45,649 nt of DNA from Bigelowiella natans CCMP2755 (lineage: Eukaryota; Cercozoa; Chlorarachniophyceae): NCBI GenBank assembly GCA_000320545.1, contig ADNK01002747.1:1-45649 (forward strand), read 5' to 3'. This document shows positions 11,254-22,062 of this stretch, one piece after another. The translations under genes were made by a program, and so were the position numbers. Within the stretch, counting starts at the first letter, position 1; every line of letters begins with the position of its first letter. The notes under the pieces were generated by a model. It did not search any database. It was not told the origin of the DNA and was given only the letters and a program-made list of their open reading frames with translations.

Positions 11254-11603
11254 CGTAGAAATCGCCTCTGAACGACGTCCTACAAAAAGCGGATAGTCAA
11301 TCTCAAGCGGAGCCTGGAATGAACGGGGACAGCCAAAGCGTGGGAGGTTAGGCGATAAATTACCGACAGTTTTGGTAAGATCTCGAACAGCAACTTCTCA
11401 CGGCCTTTTGACTATGAACAAGGGCTTCGGCCCACGAGATTTGTTTTTTTTTATACTTCTTTCTTCTTCGAGGAAGTTTTCCGGATAAAAACGGGCCTGG
11501 ATCCAGACAGGCTTCGCCGAGCGCGAGTACGCTCGTAGAGGTACACACCTGCAGGTCCCTCGGAAGGGATGGAACGCCCTCCACGGCACGCACCCGCGAG
11601 TCT
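11254..11603. promoter_or_regulatory. Divergent promoter region, kinase / TruD gene
   Basis: 350 bp between outward-facing starts (longer if the kinase starts at 11067). No clear core element was recognised. There is a T-rich run at about 11447-11466. Confidence 0.5.
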
Positions 11604-13023
11604 ATGAAGAAGCTGGGACTCGCATTCGTTAGCGTGCTCGCCTTGTGGCCGACGGCGATGGTAGCACAAAAGGAAAGAGAAGACGATGCGCCAAAGTCGG
11701 AATGCTTCTGCTTACTCGTCTAACCCCCATAGGTCGCAGCGCTGTCTCTCCAAACCGACACGCCACGCGCCTACAATGTCATGGCGCCCCCCACGGTCGT
11801 TCACTGGAACCTACCACCGCTGAGAACAGGTTGTGCGTGCGAGCGCGGTGACGCCTTTGAAATGAAGCTACGAGTACGAGTTGCGGTTGCCGATGGCCAG
11901 ATGCATGGGCGGTGCGAGATTTCCGTGCATTGACGATGTGTGACTCAGGGGGCGGCAACTTGAAAGTGAAACCGGAGGACTTCCAGGTTTTGGAGATCCC
12001 GCAGGTAAAGCCTTCAGGGAGAGGGGACTTTCTGTACCTGCTGGTGGAGAAGAGGGGGGTCACCACCGATGCGATGCAGGCCGCCATCGCCAAGAGCCTC
12101 AGGCTGAGCCGAGCAAGCGTCAAAGTCGCTGGACGCAAGGACAAGTAGCACAGTGAAATGATAGCGACATGAACAACAACATCAACATCAACAGCAGCAC
12201 ATGCTCGCGGCGCATGAGCGAGCGACACATTAACTCGTGGGCAGACGCCCATTTCCGTGTCGTTCTTACATTCGCCTCGCTATCGATATCGGTTGCTTTG
12301 TGTTATTCAGAGATGCAGTCACACAGCAGTGGGTGAGCGTTCCTGGTCAGTAGCGTCACTCGCCACACCTCTCACCTCCATCTTCACTCATTGGCACTCA
12401 ATTCAGCAAGAAAGCACGTGTTGCTTGTCCCTTCATGCACATTACACACACTCGCTTTGCCCTATATCTCAGCGATACGGCGCGGAACCATGACGCCAAT
12501 CAGTGCGGAAAGACTACAAGATCCTTCCTACCAGGCTGCATTGAACCGGATTGTGAGCGTTGGTGATGATAGCCGTGGCAATGAAGAAGCTCGAGCGGTC
12601 ATCAAGGTTGTGGAGGTTGCCAGGCATCACCGACCTTTGGCACTTGGGTATACACGCGCAGTAGATTAGCGAATTCTACGATTTCCCCCCCCCTCGATTC
12701 AAGTTTCAATTGCGCTCAAATGCTATTCTTTGATGTCGCGGCCGTTATTGCGAGGAAGTAACGAAGATGCACATCTCGAAACCGACCGCCCGCTTTTTGT
12801 ACTGTAGTCCTTCATGCTCTCCTCGTCCTCACCCCTCCCTCCCCCCTCCTTCCTCTAGGGATTTGAGAGGCAATCGATTTCGCATCCGTCTTCGAGGTGT
12901 TCCCCCGGTGAGGAGGAGAAGAGAGGAAAATGAGAGCTCCGCTATGCGTACATTTATGAACGACTAGTAAAAATACATATTTTCGTAAGGCTCATGCGTG
13001 AAAAAGCCGAGTAGTGATGGATA

Positions 13024-13067
<44 letters not shown>

Positions 13068-13500
13068 TACTTATTATTCGATACCGTTATTTCGCGCGCA
13101 TTTTCGAGAATTCCTGAATTGGAGAATGAGTACACCATCGTGACGAGAGATAGATCCACCGGTACTACTAGCCGATGCAATTTCGAACCATCGCTGTTTG
13201 CGTTGCATGGAGGGAAAGGCCGCTGGGCTGACGTGCCAGAGAGTGCGTTGTCAAAACACCGCACACTTGAGTTTTGTGTGCGGGTGATGAGGTTTGATTC
13301 ATCTAAGAGCGCGATGGACATGCTCGCAGGCAACAATGGAGGCCCTTCCGTCACGCTTTGAAGTGCTCACGAGCTCGGGCTTTGCCAATACGTTCGGTCC
13401 GCAGGTGTGGTGGCTGTGTAAACTGAGGAGAAGGAGGAGAGGGGGGGGGGGGGGGGGGTGAGCTAGGGGAATAACACACACACACACACACACACACATA

Positions 13501-13547
<47 letters not shown>

Positions 13548-13761
13548 AATACGTGCATCTGAACAGAGATTTAGCGCGGGCAAGAGTATACGCCTCGGCC
13601 TGAGCGTGTTGGAGGAGCGCCGACGGAGCCGGCTGCAGGAGGGGGGGATTGAACGCGCCGTGAACAAAAAAATGAGTCCGAATGAGAGGTTAGGCGTCTC
13701 CGCACTACAATCCTCAATTTTCAATTGCTGGCTACAAGACCGCGCAAGGTGCGTGCTCACC

Positions 13762-13801
<40 letters not shown>

Positions 13802-14316
13802 TTGGATATGAGAGGGAGGGGAAGAGGAAGGGGGGATGGAGCGCACCGAACCCAACGTCAATACTTCAAATCGTGATAAGAAGAATATGTGATATATCGT
13901 AAACGGCTTGCTTGAGTATTCGGCCTGACAACCTACCAGAGATGGCCTCATGCAAACGGTTATTCCCGGAGATATCCTCGCCCCCATCTCCCGTCGCCAC
14001 TCTGCAGCGAGCTTCCGAGAGGCCTTTGGAATAAAGAGAAATGGGGAGGGGGGCAGGAAGGAGACAACGAGAAGGGCTGTGGAGGAAGGGAATAAGCACG
14101 AATTTATAACCACGTTTCACGACTGCGTATCTTCTTCTTCTTCCTCCTCCTCTGTGCATGACGAACTTAATCGTCTACAAGAGGCCGTTAGCAATTGCGA
14201 GCTGGGAATTACGGGGCCTTTGTTTGGGGATAAGAAAGGTGGTAGTAGAAGTGGTGGTGGTGGTGGTTGTGGTAGTTAAATGATGATGTTGATGATAACG
14301 ATCAGATCATAAGAGA

Positions 14317-14348
<32 letters not shown>

Positions 14349-14719
14349 AAGAGAGAAGAAGAAGAAGAAGGCAGTCCATACGGAAAATATTTTCGTCCTG
14401 GTTTCCTGTTCTTCTCGAGAGCTTTTTCAAAGATTGTGCGATGTTGTTTTGTGGTATTGGAATGGAGAGAGGAGGGTATGGGAAAATATCTCATGGCTGA
14501 ATCATAACCATCGATTGTTGTTGTCCCCCATCCGAATCAACATTTTGATTGTTTATCAATCGCGGTGACGGTGGTTATTCTTTCTTGGCATTACGGTGTG
14601 CGCAGATCGGTTCTTCTCCGCACCATTTTCCCCCTTTATTTTCTACCTCTTCTTCTTCCTTTTTGTCCCCGCTTCTCTTGCTCTGGCTTTGCAATTCGGT
14701 TTTTGATTCTCTATTCACG

Positions 14720-14790
<71 letters not shown>

Positions 14791-15632
14791 AATGTTTTAA
14801 AAAAATCACATGTACACGATAGATGTTATCGCTGCTGAAGATGCATTGGAACGAGAATGGCAGCTGTTAGATATGCTCGGATTACTAGACAATGAAGAAG
14901 AAACAGAAGAAGGTGAAAGTAGTTCGTTTGAGGATAAGTACGCACGTGATTGGTCACAGAGTCCCTCCTCGCTTCCCTCTCCCCCCCTGTCTCTTCTCTG
15001 TCCATTCTCTCTTCTTTTTTCGTGGGCATGTGCTTGGGTGGCCACAAGGTGAGGGGAAAAAGAAAAACAGAAGAGAAAAGATTGAAGGGAGACTTGGAGT
15101 TGTTGTTGGGGGGGGGCAGTATACGTGTGATATCGCCTTCGTCCGCTGCGGGTGGATTCCTTCTTTCCTCGATATCGATCAACATATAGGTGATGGCAGA
15201 AGAGTATTGCACGGTAGAAGCATCTTCGATGTGGAGGGACTGCTTTCAGCAGGCAGCACTCTGGGGGGGAGGCGTCAAGCCATTGCTTTTCCTTCGGATG
15301 CACACATGTAATAGTAATAGTAGCCGAGCGACTGATCACGCTTGCTTCGCGAAGCCTTTGTTACCGTGAAATCTAGCCCTGCACCTCCCTCACATCCACG
15401 CACACTATTCGAATGCGTCGCATCATTTAATTGAGTCAATGTGCTGCATAGAGATATCGACGGCGCCTCCTCAACGTCCTCGTCATCGGTTTATCTACGA
15501 TTCAGTCTCCCACCAGGAGCCTATGCTACTTCGTTCTTGGGGTCGCTTTGCGGGCCTTTTGGAGGTAGTGCGTGGGCAGCTTTGCAAGCGCGAAATCGGA
15601 AGCGAAACAAACGCCGCCGACGTGGCTCTTGA
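11604..15632 (+). CDS. TruD/PUS7-family tRNA pseudouridine synthase with signal peptide, 13 exons
   Basis: The family isomerises U13 of tRNA (TruD) or related sites (PUS7). Exons: 11604-11660, 11733-11829, 11901-12144, 12311-12345, 12473-12647, 12859-12907, 13125-13283, 13330-13409, 13575-13748, 13940-14238, 14823-14945, 15190-15307, 15452-15632. Phase is continuous throughout, giving 596 aa. Motifs in order: KPEDFQVLEI, AGRKDKDAVTQQWVSV (the catalytic Asp follows GRK), LRGNRFRIRLRG, GFANTFGPQ (Asn and Phe of the NxFG block present), SALQSSIFNCWL, a GITGPLFG block and LPPGAYATSFL near the C-terminus. Exon 1 encodes MKKLGLAFVSVLALWPTAM, a textbook signal peptide continuing VAALS, so the product should enter the secretory route (plastid or periplastid in a complex alga). 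The exon at 13125-13283 is a roughly 53-residue insertion of uncertain boundaries, and the 13409/13575 junction is the weakest. Confidence 0.87.
13032..13064. repeat. (TA)n microsatellite in TruD-family gene intron
   Basis: TA repeat between the exons ending 12907 and starting 13125. Confidence 0.9.
13441..13541. repeat. Poly-G, (CA)n and (TA)n cluster in TruD-family gene intron
   Basis: G run 13441-13458, CA repeat 13474-13499, short GT stretch, TA repeat 13509-13541, all in intron 13410-13574. Confidence 0.9.
13763..13795. repeat. (GT)n microsatellite just after a splice donor
   Basis: GT repeat starting 14 bp downstream of the donor at 13749 in the TruD-family gene, so it supplies many competing GT dinucleotides next to the true donor. 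Confidence 0.85.
14721..14787. repeat. (CA)n-(TA)n compound microsatellite in TruD-family gene intron
   Basis: CA 14721-14751 followed by TA 14755-14787, about 35 bp upstream of the acceptor at 14821-14822. The same CA-then-TA order is seen at 430-497, 5409-5506 and 13474-13541. Confidence 0.9.
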
Positions 15633-17006
15633 CTGTATTAACTAGATCAACGAGTGCCAGAGACTTCGCCCCCCTCGCAGAGCTTTGTTCTCAATCACCA
15701 TGCCATATCGTGTAGATGTGGCGCCGCATGCGAGCATGTAGTGTGATGAGTGAAGTCCAGCTGCGGTAAGAAATGTCAGCCGGTCTAGCGGTACACTGCA
15801 AAGGTGATGACTACATTAATTTGCAAACTACATCCCTGCTAGCCTGCTAACTAGCTAGCCTGATCATAGCCAGCTAGCTAGTAGCTTATGCTGTGCGATG
15901 CATGCTAGCATGTTTGGAGCGCGATAGATGCTCGCGGTACATCGTCCGTGCACGCACGTCTAGACGTGCTTGCCAGCATTGCAGCGCGTGCAACGTACAA
16001 CAACGTACCGCGCCATGAGAGCAAACTGCATGTGATAGTGCGCATAGCTGTCCGAGCGTAATGAATGTCCGCACTGGCTGACTAGACTAGTAGAATAATG
16101 GACACATAGCTAGATCTAGAGATAGCTAGATAGTAATGATTGCAACTAGCTGGAAAGATTGTTGTTTGTGTTGTTGTTTTAGCTAGTGTTGTGCGCGCCC
16201 TCTGCTAGCTAGCTCAGAGCTAGCCCCCAAATAAATGCTCAACATGATCGACTAGTTGACACGAATGCATCAATAATAGCTCACGATCGATGAGTCATCA
16301 AGCTAGCGCTAGCTAGTGTTAGCTAGCTAGCCATTAGATAACACACTAGCAGTAGCTACTAGCATGGCCATCCTATAAAATTCCTGCTAGCGTCGTTGCA
16401 CGCTAGCAGCACGGCACATCTAGACATGCTAGCATGCTTAGCATGACTAGTCATGTCTTACTGGTATCTAGGTATAAATGTGTGTGCAATCTAGCAACGC
16501 ACACATTCTAGTGCCCATGTTGTTGTGTGCCCGCCCGACTGACTCTAGCTAGCTAGCTAGCTAGTGACTCATTCTTACACGCGCGCACACCGTACGTACA
16601 TCCCAGCTAGCATACATGCAGCATGTGCACTTGTTCTAGTATCATGCTGCACCGTGTGATGTTATTCATACTCTTTCGACAAGGAAAAAGCCATCCAGCA
16701 CACACAACATTAGCATATCTCTTCATCATCTGTTCGAATATTAGGCTGCTGTGTTAATAATCGAGTGTTCTTTGCCATGCTGAGCAGTGTTATGTCATGT
16801 GACTTGTTCGATTCTAATTGCATTAGGCTCCTAGTACTCACCGGGGCTAGCTGGAAGGCGCTGCTGCGACGATCTTCGATGCCGCTGCTACTACCTTGAG
16901 AAGGAAACTACTCAAAGTTTTCCCCACGATTAGATATCAAGAACAAGACACATACTGACTCCGTTCACGGGATGAGAGGTATGGCTGTTCTATACGTCTC
17001 AAAATC
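15633..17006. other. CTAG-rich convergent 3'-3' spacer
   Basis: No gene seen. It lies between the ends of the TruD-family gene (plus) and the lysozyme gene (minus). From about 15830 to 16620 it is saturated with CTAG, GCTAGC and TAGCTAGC words, including a run of repeated CTAG around 16545-16564, and with TGCA/GCATGC words. It is not a tandem satellite: the words are scattered in otherwise unique sequence. Confidence 0.8.
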
Positions 17007-18456
17007 CTAGTTGCTAGCGAGCTGGTGCAGTCTCTTCAAGAAGCTGCGCGTGTATTCCTTTACTGTGTTCTTGATGGACTCGATGCTCAGGTTGTTGATG
17101 ACGTCCTCTGCGCTCATGTTGTTGGTCTTGCTTTCCTCCTCCTGATTACATCCCTTAGCGATGATGCCGGTGTCGCGCGTGCATCGGTTTCCAACCTTAC
17201 ATGGTGGTGAAAAGAAGTTGAGAAGAGGTATTAGATATTTAAGCCAGGGAAGGTCGAAGAGTTGCTCTCTGGGAAGCTCAACCGCCCTCGACAAGGTCAA
17301 TAGGACGCAGTAGATTTCACTACTTCTGATACACATTCCACGCTATTCTAACTCGGTGTCGTACCTGCGAGCACCACAGTGTGCTCTTGAGGTCAGACGC
17401 GGCTTCGGAGTACTGGCCATTTTCGATATACGACTGAGTAGAAATGAAGAAAATCACAATTGTAACACGAGAACAAAACTACGAAGAGATGCGATGAAAA
17501 GCTGATAGTAATGGCGGTAGCGAGTGACGATCGTGGCGCACCTTGAAAGTAGTGAAAGATGCGACACCGGCTTGTCCCAAGTTGTATGTCATGTCAACAA
17601 GTACGGCCTAAAAAAGCACAATTTTAATTTTTCAGACAAATGACACTGGCAGATTCAGTATTCAAGCAGAGCTTATTTGCACCTTCATACTACTCCTGCT
17701 ACTATATCTACTGATATGACATTAAAAAAGTTTTTTTTACCATGATGCAAGAGCATTGATTGCCAAATACACTCTTTGCGCCAGATTCAGCAGTGCTTAG
17801 TGCCCCTACGAAAAAAATCATTCAGCGATTAAATCAATAGATATCATGAGACTAGAGTTGCGATTCTTGAGCAGTCAAATCTCAAGTGTTTCTAGTATCT
17901 GTATCTTCTTTCTATGAAGTTTTTGACCACAATGAAAGCGATTGCGTACAATCGATAGGTAATGCCAATATCATCATTTGCATGTTTTGAAACAGTGTTT
18001 TTTCAATCTGCAACTTCCACCTTGAAGAAGGGTAGAGCACTGGGATTTGGAGAGACATTGCGAGCCACTTCTGACCTGTGTATTACCATATTTTGTGGGT
18101 TAAACAAAAAGAGACATCCTACGCGTGCTACGGTTACTACCTGATCGTAATCAGCTCCAACTTTTGAGATATCGTCCTTGGCGCTCTAAACAGTGGTACG
18201 ATGATACATTTAGAGAGTGGCATGGCAGAAGAAGATAGCCGTGTGTTGTTTTTTCCTTATAAATTTCAAGTACATAGTTGTCGAGGTTGTATCCGTAGCA
18301 GATGGTAGGGTGTCCCGTGGTATCAGTGTAGACGCAAGAGCGGAAGCCTTCAGCTGCCTCGATCAAGCTTTGTGCAGATTGGCAAGCCGTAGCAACTTGG
18401 GAGGCCGAGAGAAGAGCAGCAAGTGTGAAGTAGAGCATCTTGGAAAGTAAATGCAA
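17007..18456 (-). CDS. Secreted GH24 (phage-type) lysozyme
   Basis: GH24 muramidase cleaves the MurNAc-GlcNAc bond of peptidoglycan. The N-terminus MLYFTLAALLSASQVATA is a signal peptide, followed by the fold signature IEAAEGFRSCVYTDTTGHP and TICYGYNLDN (Glu of AAEG is the candidate catalytic acid). Exons read on minus: 18456-18274, 18185-18141, 17805-17741, 17607-17542 (VLVDMTYNLGQAGVASF), 17433-17365 (YSEAASDLKSTLWCSQ), 17195-17007 (VGNRC..GIIAKGC then a roughly 40-residue basic helical tail). The third junction does not keep phase directly, so a short exon in 17806-18140 is probably missing. Cysteines at matched positions suggest disulphides. The start could be 18456 or 18438. A role in digesting bacterial prey is likely. 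GH24 is mainly phage and bacterial, so ancient transfer is plausible. Confidence 0.82.
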
Positions 18457-18534
18457 AGGAGTATCTGAGATTTACAGCCACACAGGGATCGTTAAAATAG
18501 GGCCAGAGATGGAAAGAGAAATAGATCGAGAGGA

Positions 18535-18556
18535 TGGGATGGGATGGGATGGGATG
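18535..18556. repeat. GGGAT pentanucleotide repeat
   Basis: Four to five copies of GGGAT about 80 bp upstream of the lysozyme start codon. Confidence 0.85.
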
Positions 18557-18961
18557 GAGGAACCTCAGTTGATTTATGAAATCTAAGATCCAAAGGTTCG
18601 ATTTTCTCCTATATAATTTATCTACGACATCAATTATGCATCAATTCCGTCGGAATTTCAACTATTATGTATGCCTCTTGGTTTAAAAATGACTCTTAGG
18701 GGTCTGACGTTATTTCCACATTAATGGGTCTTAACCTTTAAAACTATGCCATGACCTAATTTTTGAAAAAAATGCAGGTAATTCTACCAAATTAGTATGT
18801 CGTTGGGAGAGAAAGAAGGATCTTGTTGTTGTTGTTGTTGTTGACGATGATTCGGAGATAAATTTCGATGTTTGCGGAACTTAATAAAAAAAATAGTTTG
18901 TTACACCAGTCGTTGTGACGACATCCACTATGAAAACCACTTGGTGCAAAAAAATGGATTC

Positions 18962-19031
18962 AGATCTAGGAAAGAAATGGCGACCGAATTTAGTTTTAGA
19001 TCTAGGAAATAAATACGACCGAATTTAGTTT
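18962..19031. repeat. Two-copy imperfect tandem repeat (about 36 bp unit)
   Basis: Copy 1 at 18962-18997 and copy 2 at 18998-19031 share AGATCTAGGAAA and CGACCGAATTTAGTTT with a 2-bp length difference. Confidence 0.8.
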
Positions 19032-19528
19032 AGTCGGCTGTTGTCCATTGTTGGTTTATCTCTCCTACTTTTTTCTCAGGAGACTTTTTTGCTCAGATCT
19101 TTTCGGGATCAGAAATTTATACGAAATTCGCGGAAATCCTTTCCCTTTTCTTGCGTTTTCGCCTGCGCTGGAAACAAACGAGCCAGTACCCTACTCGCAT
19201 CGAGAACAAATCCTTTGAGATCTGGGCTTTCACCGTCCCTTTTTCTCCAAAGTCGAGACGATTTCGTTGTCGTTCTCTGGCGATAGAGTCTTTCTCCGGT
19301 CGTCTTTCTCTCGCAATGGACAGTAAACCGGCACAAAAAGGGCCGCCTGGTCGCCATGATCTATGGCAATTTGTGCAAAAAGCTAGTCGAGCTGGGGTGA
19401 TAAGGCGCTGAGGCGCACGGATTTCGGACTCAGTGCCGCATTCTTGCCTCACACTTACGACTGAGTGAGCAAACAACAACAATATCCAAGCAAGAGCAGC
19501 AACACCAACAGCAAACAGCAAGCAAGCA

Positions 19529-20618
19529 ATGGCCTCACAACCAGCCGATACTGCTCCTCTCCTCCCTCTCGCCAACGCTCCCTCCCTCTCCAGCAAAACT
19601 ACGCACAAAGCGCTCCTTGCTGCTCTCCTGGCCGTCTTTTCGATCGTCGCCGTCGCGTTCGCGTTTGCTCAGGTTCTTTTATGCAGAATTTACCTCCTCA
19701 TGCGTGCACGATTCAGCCTACAGTTCTCATCCTAGATCTGATGAAGCATCCTCCTCCTCTTCTTTTACATTTGCTTTTAGCCCTCCATCCCAACCCCACT
19801 TGCAGCTTATCCAGCAATGACGACTCGCGGTCTTCTGAAGTGCCCTGCAGCATGCAGTCGAGGAATGAGCCGCATCAACCCTTTCAAGATGTAAGTTTTC
19901 ACAACCACCAAAGCTCCTCAATTAATATATCGACCGAAATATGCTAAACCGACTGATGCTTAGGCTTTCTTCCACACGCCATCTCTCTCTGCGCGGAGGA
20001 GCTATGACAGGTGTCCCAGTGTGTGCAATGAAACTGCTTGTTGCTTTACCCCATTAGTCATGCTCTTCGTATTGATGTTCCACCGCAACAACAGAAATTG
20101 CGAAAGGGGTGTCCTTCGACACTGTCGCTCGTGAGTGGAGAATGAAGTGGAGCGGGGATGAGGACAAGCAAAGCCTGGTAGCTGCCCAGGAGGCTCTGAA
20201 CGATGTTCTCTCCGAGGTGAAGGCCGTACCTGGCGTCAAATCGGTGCAACGTGTGGTTTGCGGGGGCTGCCTGGACTTCAAGGTGATCACCTCTCTCGAG
20301 GGTGACAAGTTCGGGGAGTGGGAGAGCTCTGGATTCAAGCCTGAGGAAGGTAACCAAGCTTTATCCCCCCCCCTCTTCTCGGTCATATCCTCGACGCCTT
20401 ATGGCGGGGAGGAAAAAGGAAAAGAGAAAGAAACGCTTTAGTAGGGGCCCTCATTTCTTCTGTGAGATTTGGATGGAATAATACGATTTAATGATCCTCC
20501 TGAATCACAGTGGCGTTAAAATAGTATTTGTTCTTACTCAGAATTCATCGAGAAGGTGAAGGCCATCCCAGGTATTAGCTTCGTCGAGACTCAAACCTAC
20601 ACCCTCATGCCAATGTAA
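19529..20618 (+). CDS. Small conserved protein with bipartite-type presequence, 5 exons
   Basis: Exons 19529-19672, 19781-19890, 19964-20010, 20095-20349, 20542-20618 join with perfect phase (210 aa). Residues 1-27 are polar, then ALLAALLAVFSIVAVAFAFA forms a signal peptide or anchor, followed by a Ser/Arg/Pro-rich stretch without acidic residues (about 48-100) that looks like a transit peptide. The mature part starts near LRGGAMTEIAKGVSFD. It has two related segments, VKAVPGVKSVQRVVCGGCLD and VKAIPGISFVETQTYTLMPM, around the CGGC motif. I have an impression of similar proteins in other secondary-plastid algae but cannot name a family. A CxxC-like CGGC could bind metal or be redox active. Plastid location is inferred from the presequence only. 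Confidence 0.75.
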
Positions 20619-21309
20619 AGAGGCACGGAATGTACGTTCACGGTAGAAAGATGATGTTTATGTGCGTCGGATTTTCTCAGCATGTTCCGGAGAACTTCTG
20701 CTGTTATTTTTGAGTAATTGGCAGCATGTCATCTCTATTGATGAACATGCACATTAACAATTAGCACATAGCACACTGATCCCAAAAAAGTTTCGCATAG
20801 CGAGATACATGTCATGCTACGAAGCATTACGCTCTAGCCTACAGTTAGCCAGAGTGAAAAGGCAGACAGCTAGACCAGTCTGCACTAGTGCAGTGGAGCA
20901 CATTTAGCCATCACTAGATCGCTAGATCAAGCTAGCCTAGCCTAGCTCTAGTAGCTAGCTAGTCTAGTAGCAGCATAGCAGCAAGACTTTGTTCCATGCC
21001 ACTGTGTCTAGCGCTAGCTAGCTAGCTGCTAGATGTCAGATGTGCACACAGTATACACGTGCATGTTCGTTGACGAATTCATAATCGCACACACTCATTG
21101 CGTGCAAGACAGCCATCATTTTGTGCAATCTAGCTAGCTAGCAATCCGCTGCACCATCACCGCAGTGATTTGTGTTCACCATCGCCTTGCACTGGTCTAG
21201 TGGTTGTGAGCTTGCCATTCCAACTGCCATCACCATCGCTCTGGCCAGCAGGCAGCTGGCGTTGCTTGTTCCAGTGCTGGCTAGCTGGGCAACATGCACG
21301 AACACTCGA

Positions 21310-21344
<35 letters not shown>

Positions 21345-21681
21345 CTAGACAGCACACACACAGCACACACACAGCACAGCACAAACCTGTGCACATGCAC
21401 AGTCGTTTGCACAAGCAACACTGAAAGTCGCAACACTCTCACGCTGACAGCGCACAGCAACGACAACCAAGTCCGATGACCACAATCAAACGCCAGAACG
21501 TGCCTGTCCCAGTGGTCCAGCAGTGTCGCCCGATGGCTAGATGGCTTGCTCTGGTGCTGCCACTACTTCACTTCTCACTCTCTCCTGGACGTCGAGAACA
21601 AACTGTGAGTGCGTCATGGGTTCTTCCCTTTCCATCTCAATGGGCCGCTGATTTCACGTGGCTGTTGCTGATCACTCAGTG
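20619..21681. other. CTAG-rich gene-end spacer (left half, split by retrotransposon)
   Basis: No gene seen. It begins just after the stop of the presequence-bearing protein. CTAG/GCTAGC words are dense at about 20860-21030 and 21125-21145, and a CA repeat occupies 21311-21343. The retrotransposon inserted at its right end; DNA beyond 27406 continues without clear coding potential. Confidence 0.75.
21311..21343. repeat. (CA)n microsatellite
   Basis: About 16 CA units in the gene-end spacer, followed by degenerate CACAC/AGCACAC repeats to about 21385. Confidence 0.9.
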
Positions 21682-21685
21682 AACA

Positions 21686-22011
21686 TGTTGCGCGTAAGGT
21701 GTTCACAGGCCGAGGCGCTACGTGCACAAGTAGGCAGGGGGGGGGAAAGGCACGTTTGCTTCCTTTTGAAGAGTTGTGTTTATTTTTATTAAAGATTATA
21801 TTTTTATTAAATCGTGCACTGCGTAATCATTCGCGAAGCTTTCGCGAATGCCGCCGCACGTGGGGCAGCACACTTCCGGTGTGCTGCCATGAGTCCCGCC
21901 GGAACCCACGTGCCTATGCTGTATTAATATCTACGTTATCTATATTCTATATCCGCGACAACCCCTTTGTTGTCGCACGTGACTTGTGCCCGCGTAGTGG
22001 TACGCGCTACA
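21686..22011 (-). repeat. 3' LTR (in element orientation)
   Basis: 326 bp, identical by eye to the copy at 27077-27402. It contains nested inverted repeats: GCACGTGGG at 21856-21864 with CCCACGTGC at 21905-21913, enclosing GGCAGCACAC (21864-21873) paired with GTGTGCTGCC (21879-21888). A separate GCGACAAC / GTTGTCGC pair lies near its right end. Confidence 0.95.
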
Positions 22012-22020
22012 CCTCCCCCA
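22012..22020 (-). other. Polypurine tract
   Basis: On the minus strand TGGGGGAGG lies directly against the 3' LTR start, the expected position of the plus-strand primer for reverse transcription. Confidence 0.75.
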
Positions 22021-22062
22021 AGTCACGTTGCTCCTTCCTTCCTTCCTTATTCCCTTAGACCT

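Larger units (their letters stand above)
18457..19528. promoter_or_regulatory. Divergent intergenic region, lysozyme / presequence-bearing protein
   Basis: About 1.07 kb of AT-rich DNA between two outward-facing genes. It holds a GGGAT pentamer run (18535-18556), a GTT run near 18822-18843, a two-copy tandem repeat of about 36 bp (18962-19031), and a 31-codon ATG-stop frame at 19316-19411 that could be an upstream ORF of the next gene. Confidence 0.5.

Noticed and set aside
13119..13361. Stand-alone 80-codon gene
   Set aside because: Its middle fits in phase as an exon of the TruD-family gene, and the following conserved GFANTFGPQ exon lies in another frame after an acceptor.
15830..16620. 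CRISPR-like or satellite array
   Set aside because: CTAG words are not regularly spaced and intervening sequence is not of constant length; this is eukaryotic DNA.
18535..18556. Telomere-like repeat
   Set aside because: GGGAT repeated four or five times is not a known telomere unit and is too short and internal.
21699..22058. 119-codon open frame repeated at 27060-27425
   Set aside because: It lies in the LTR on the strand opposite to the element genes and is duplicated only because the LTR is.
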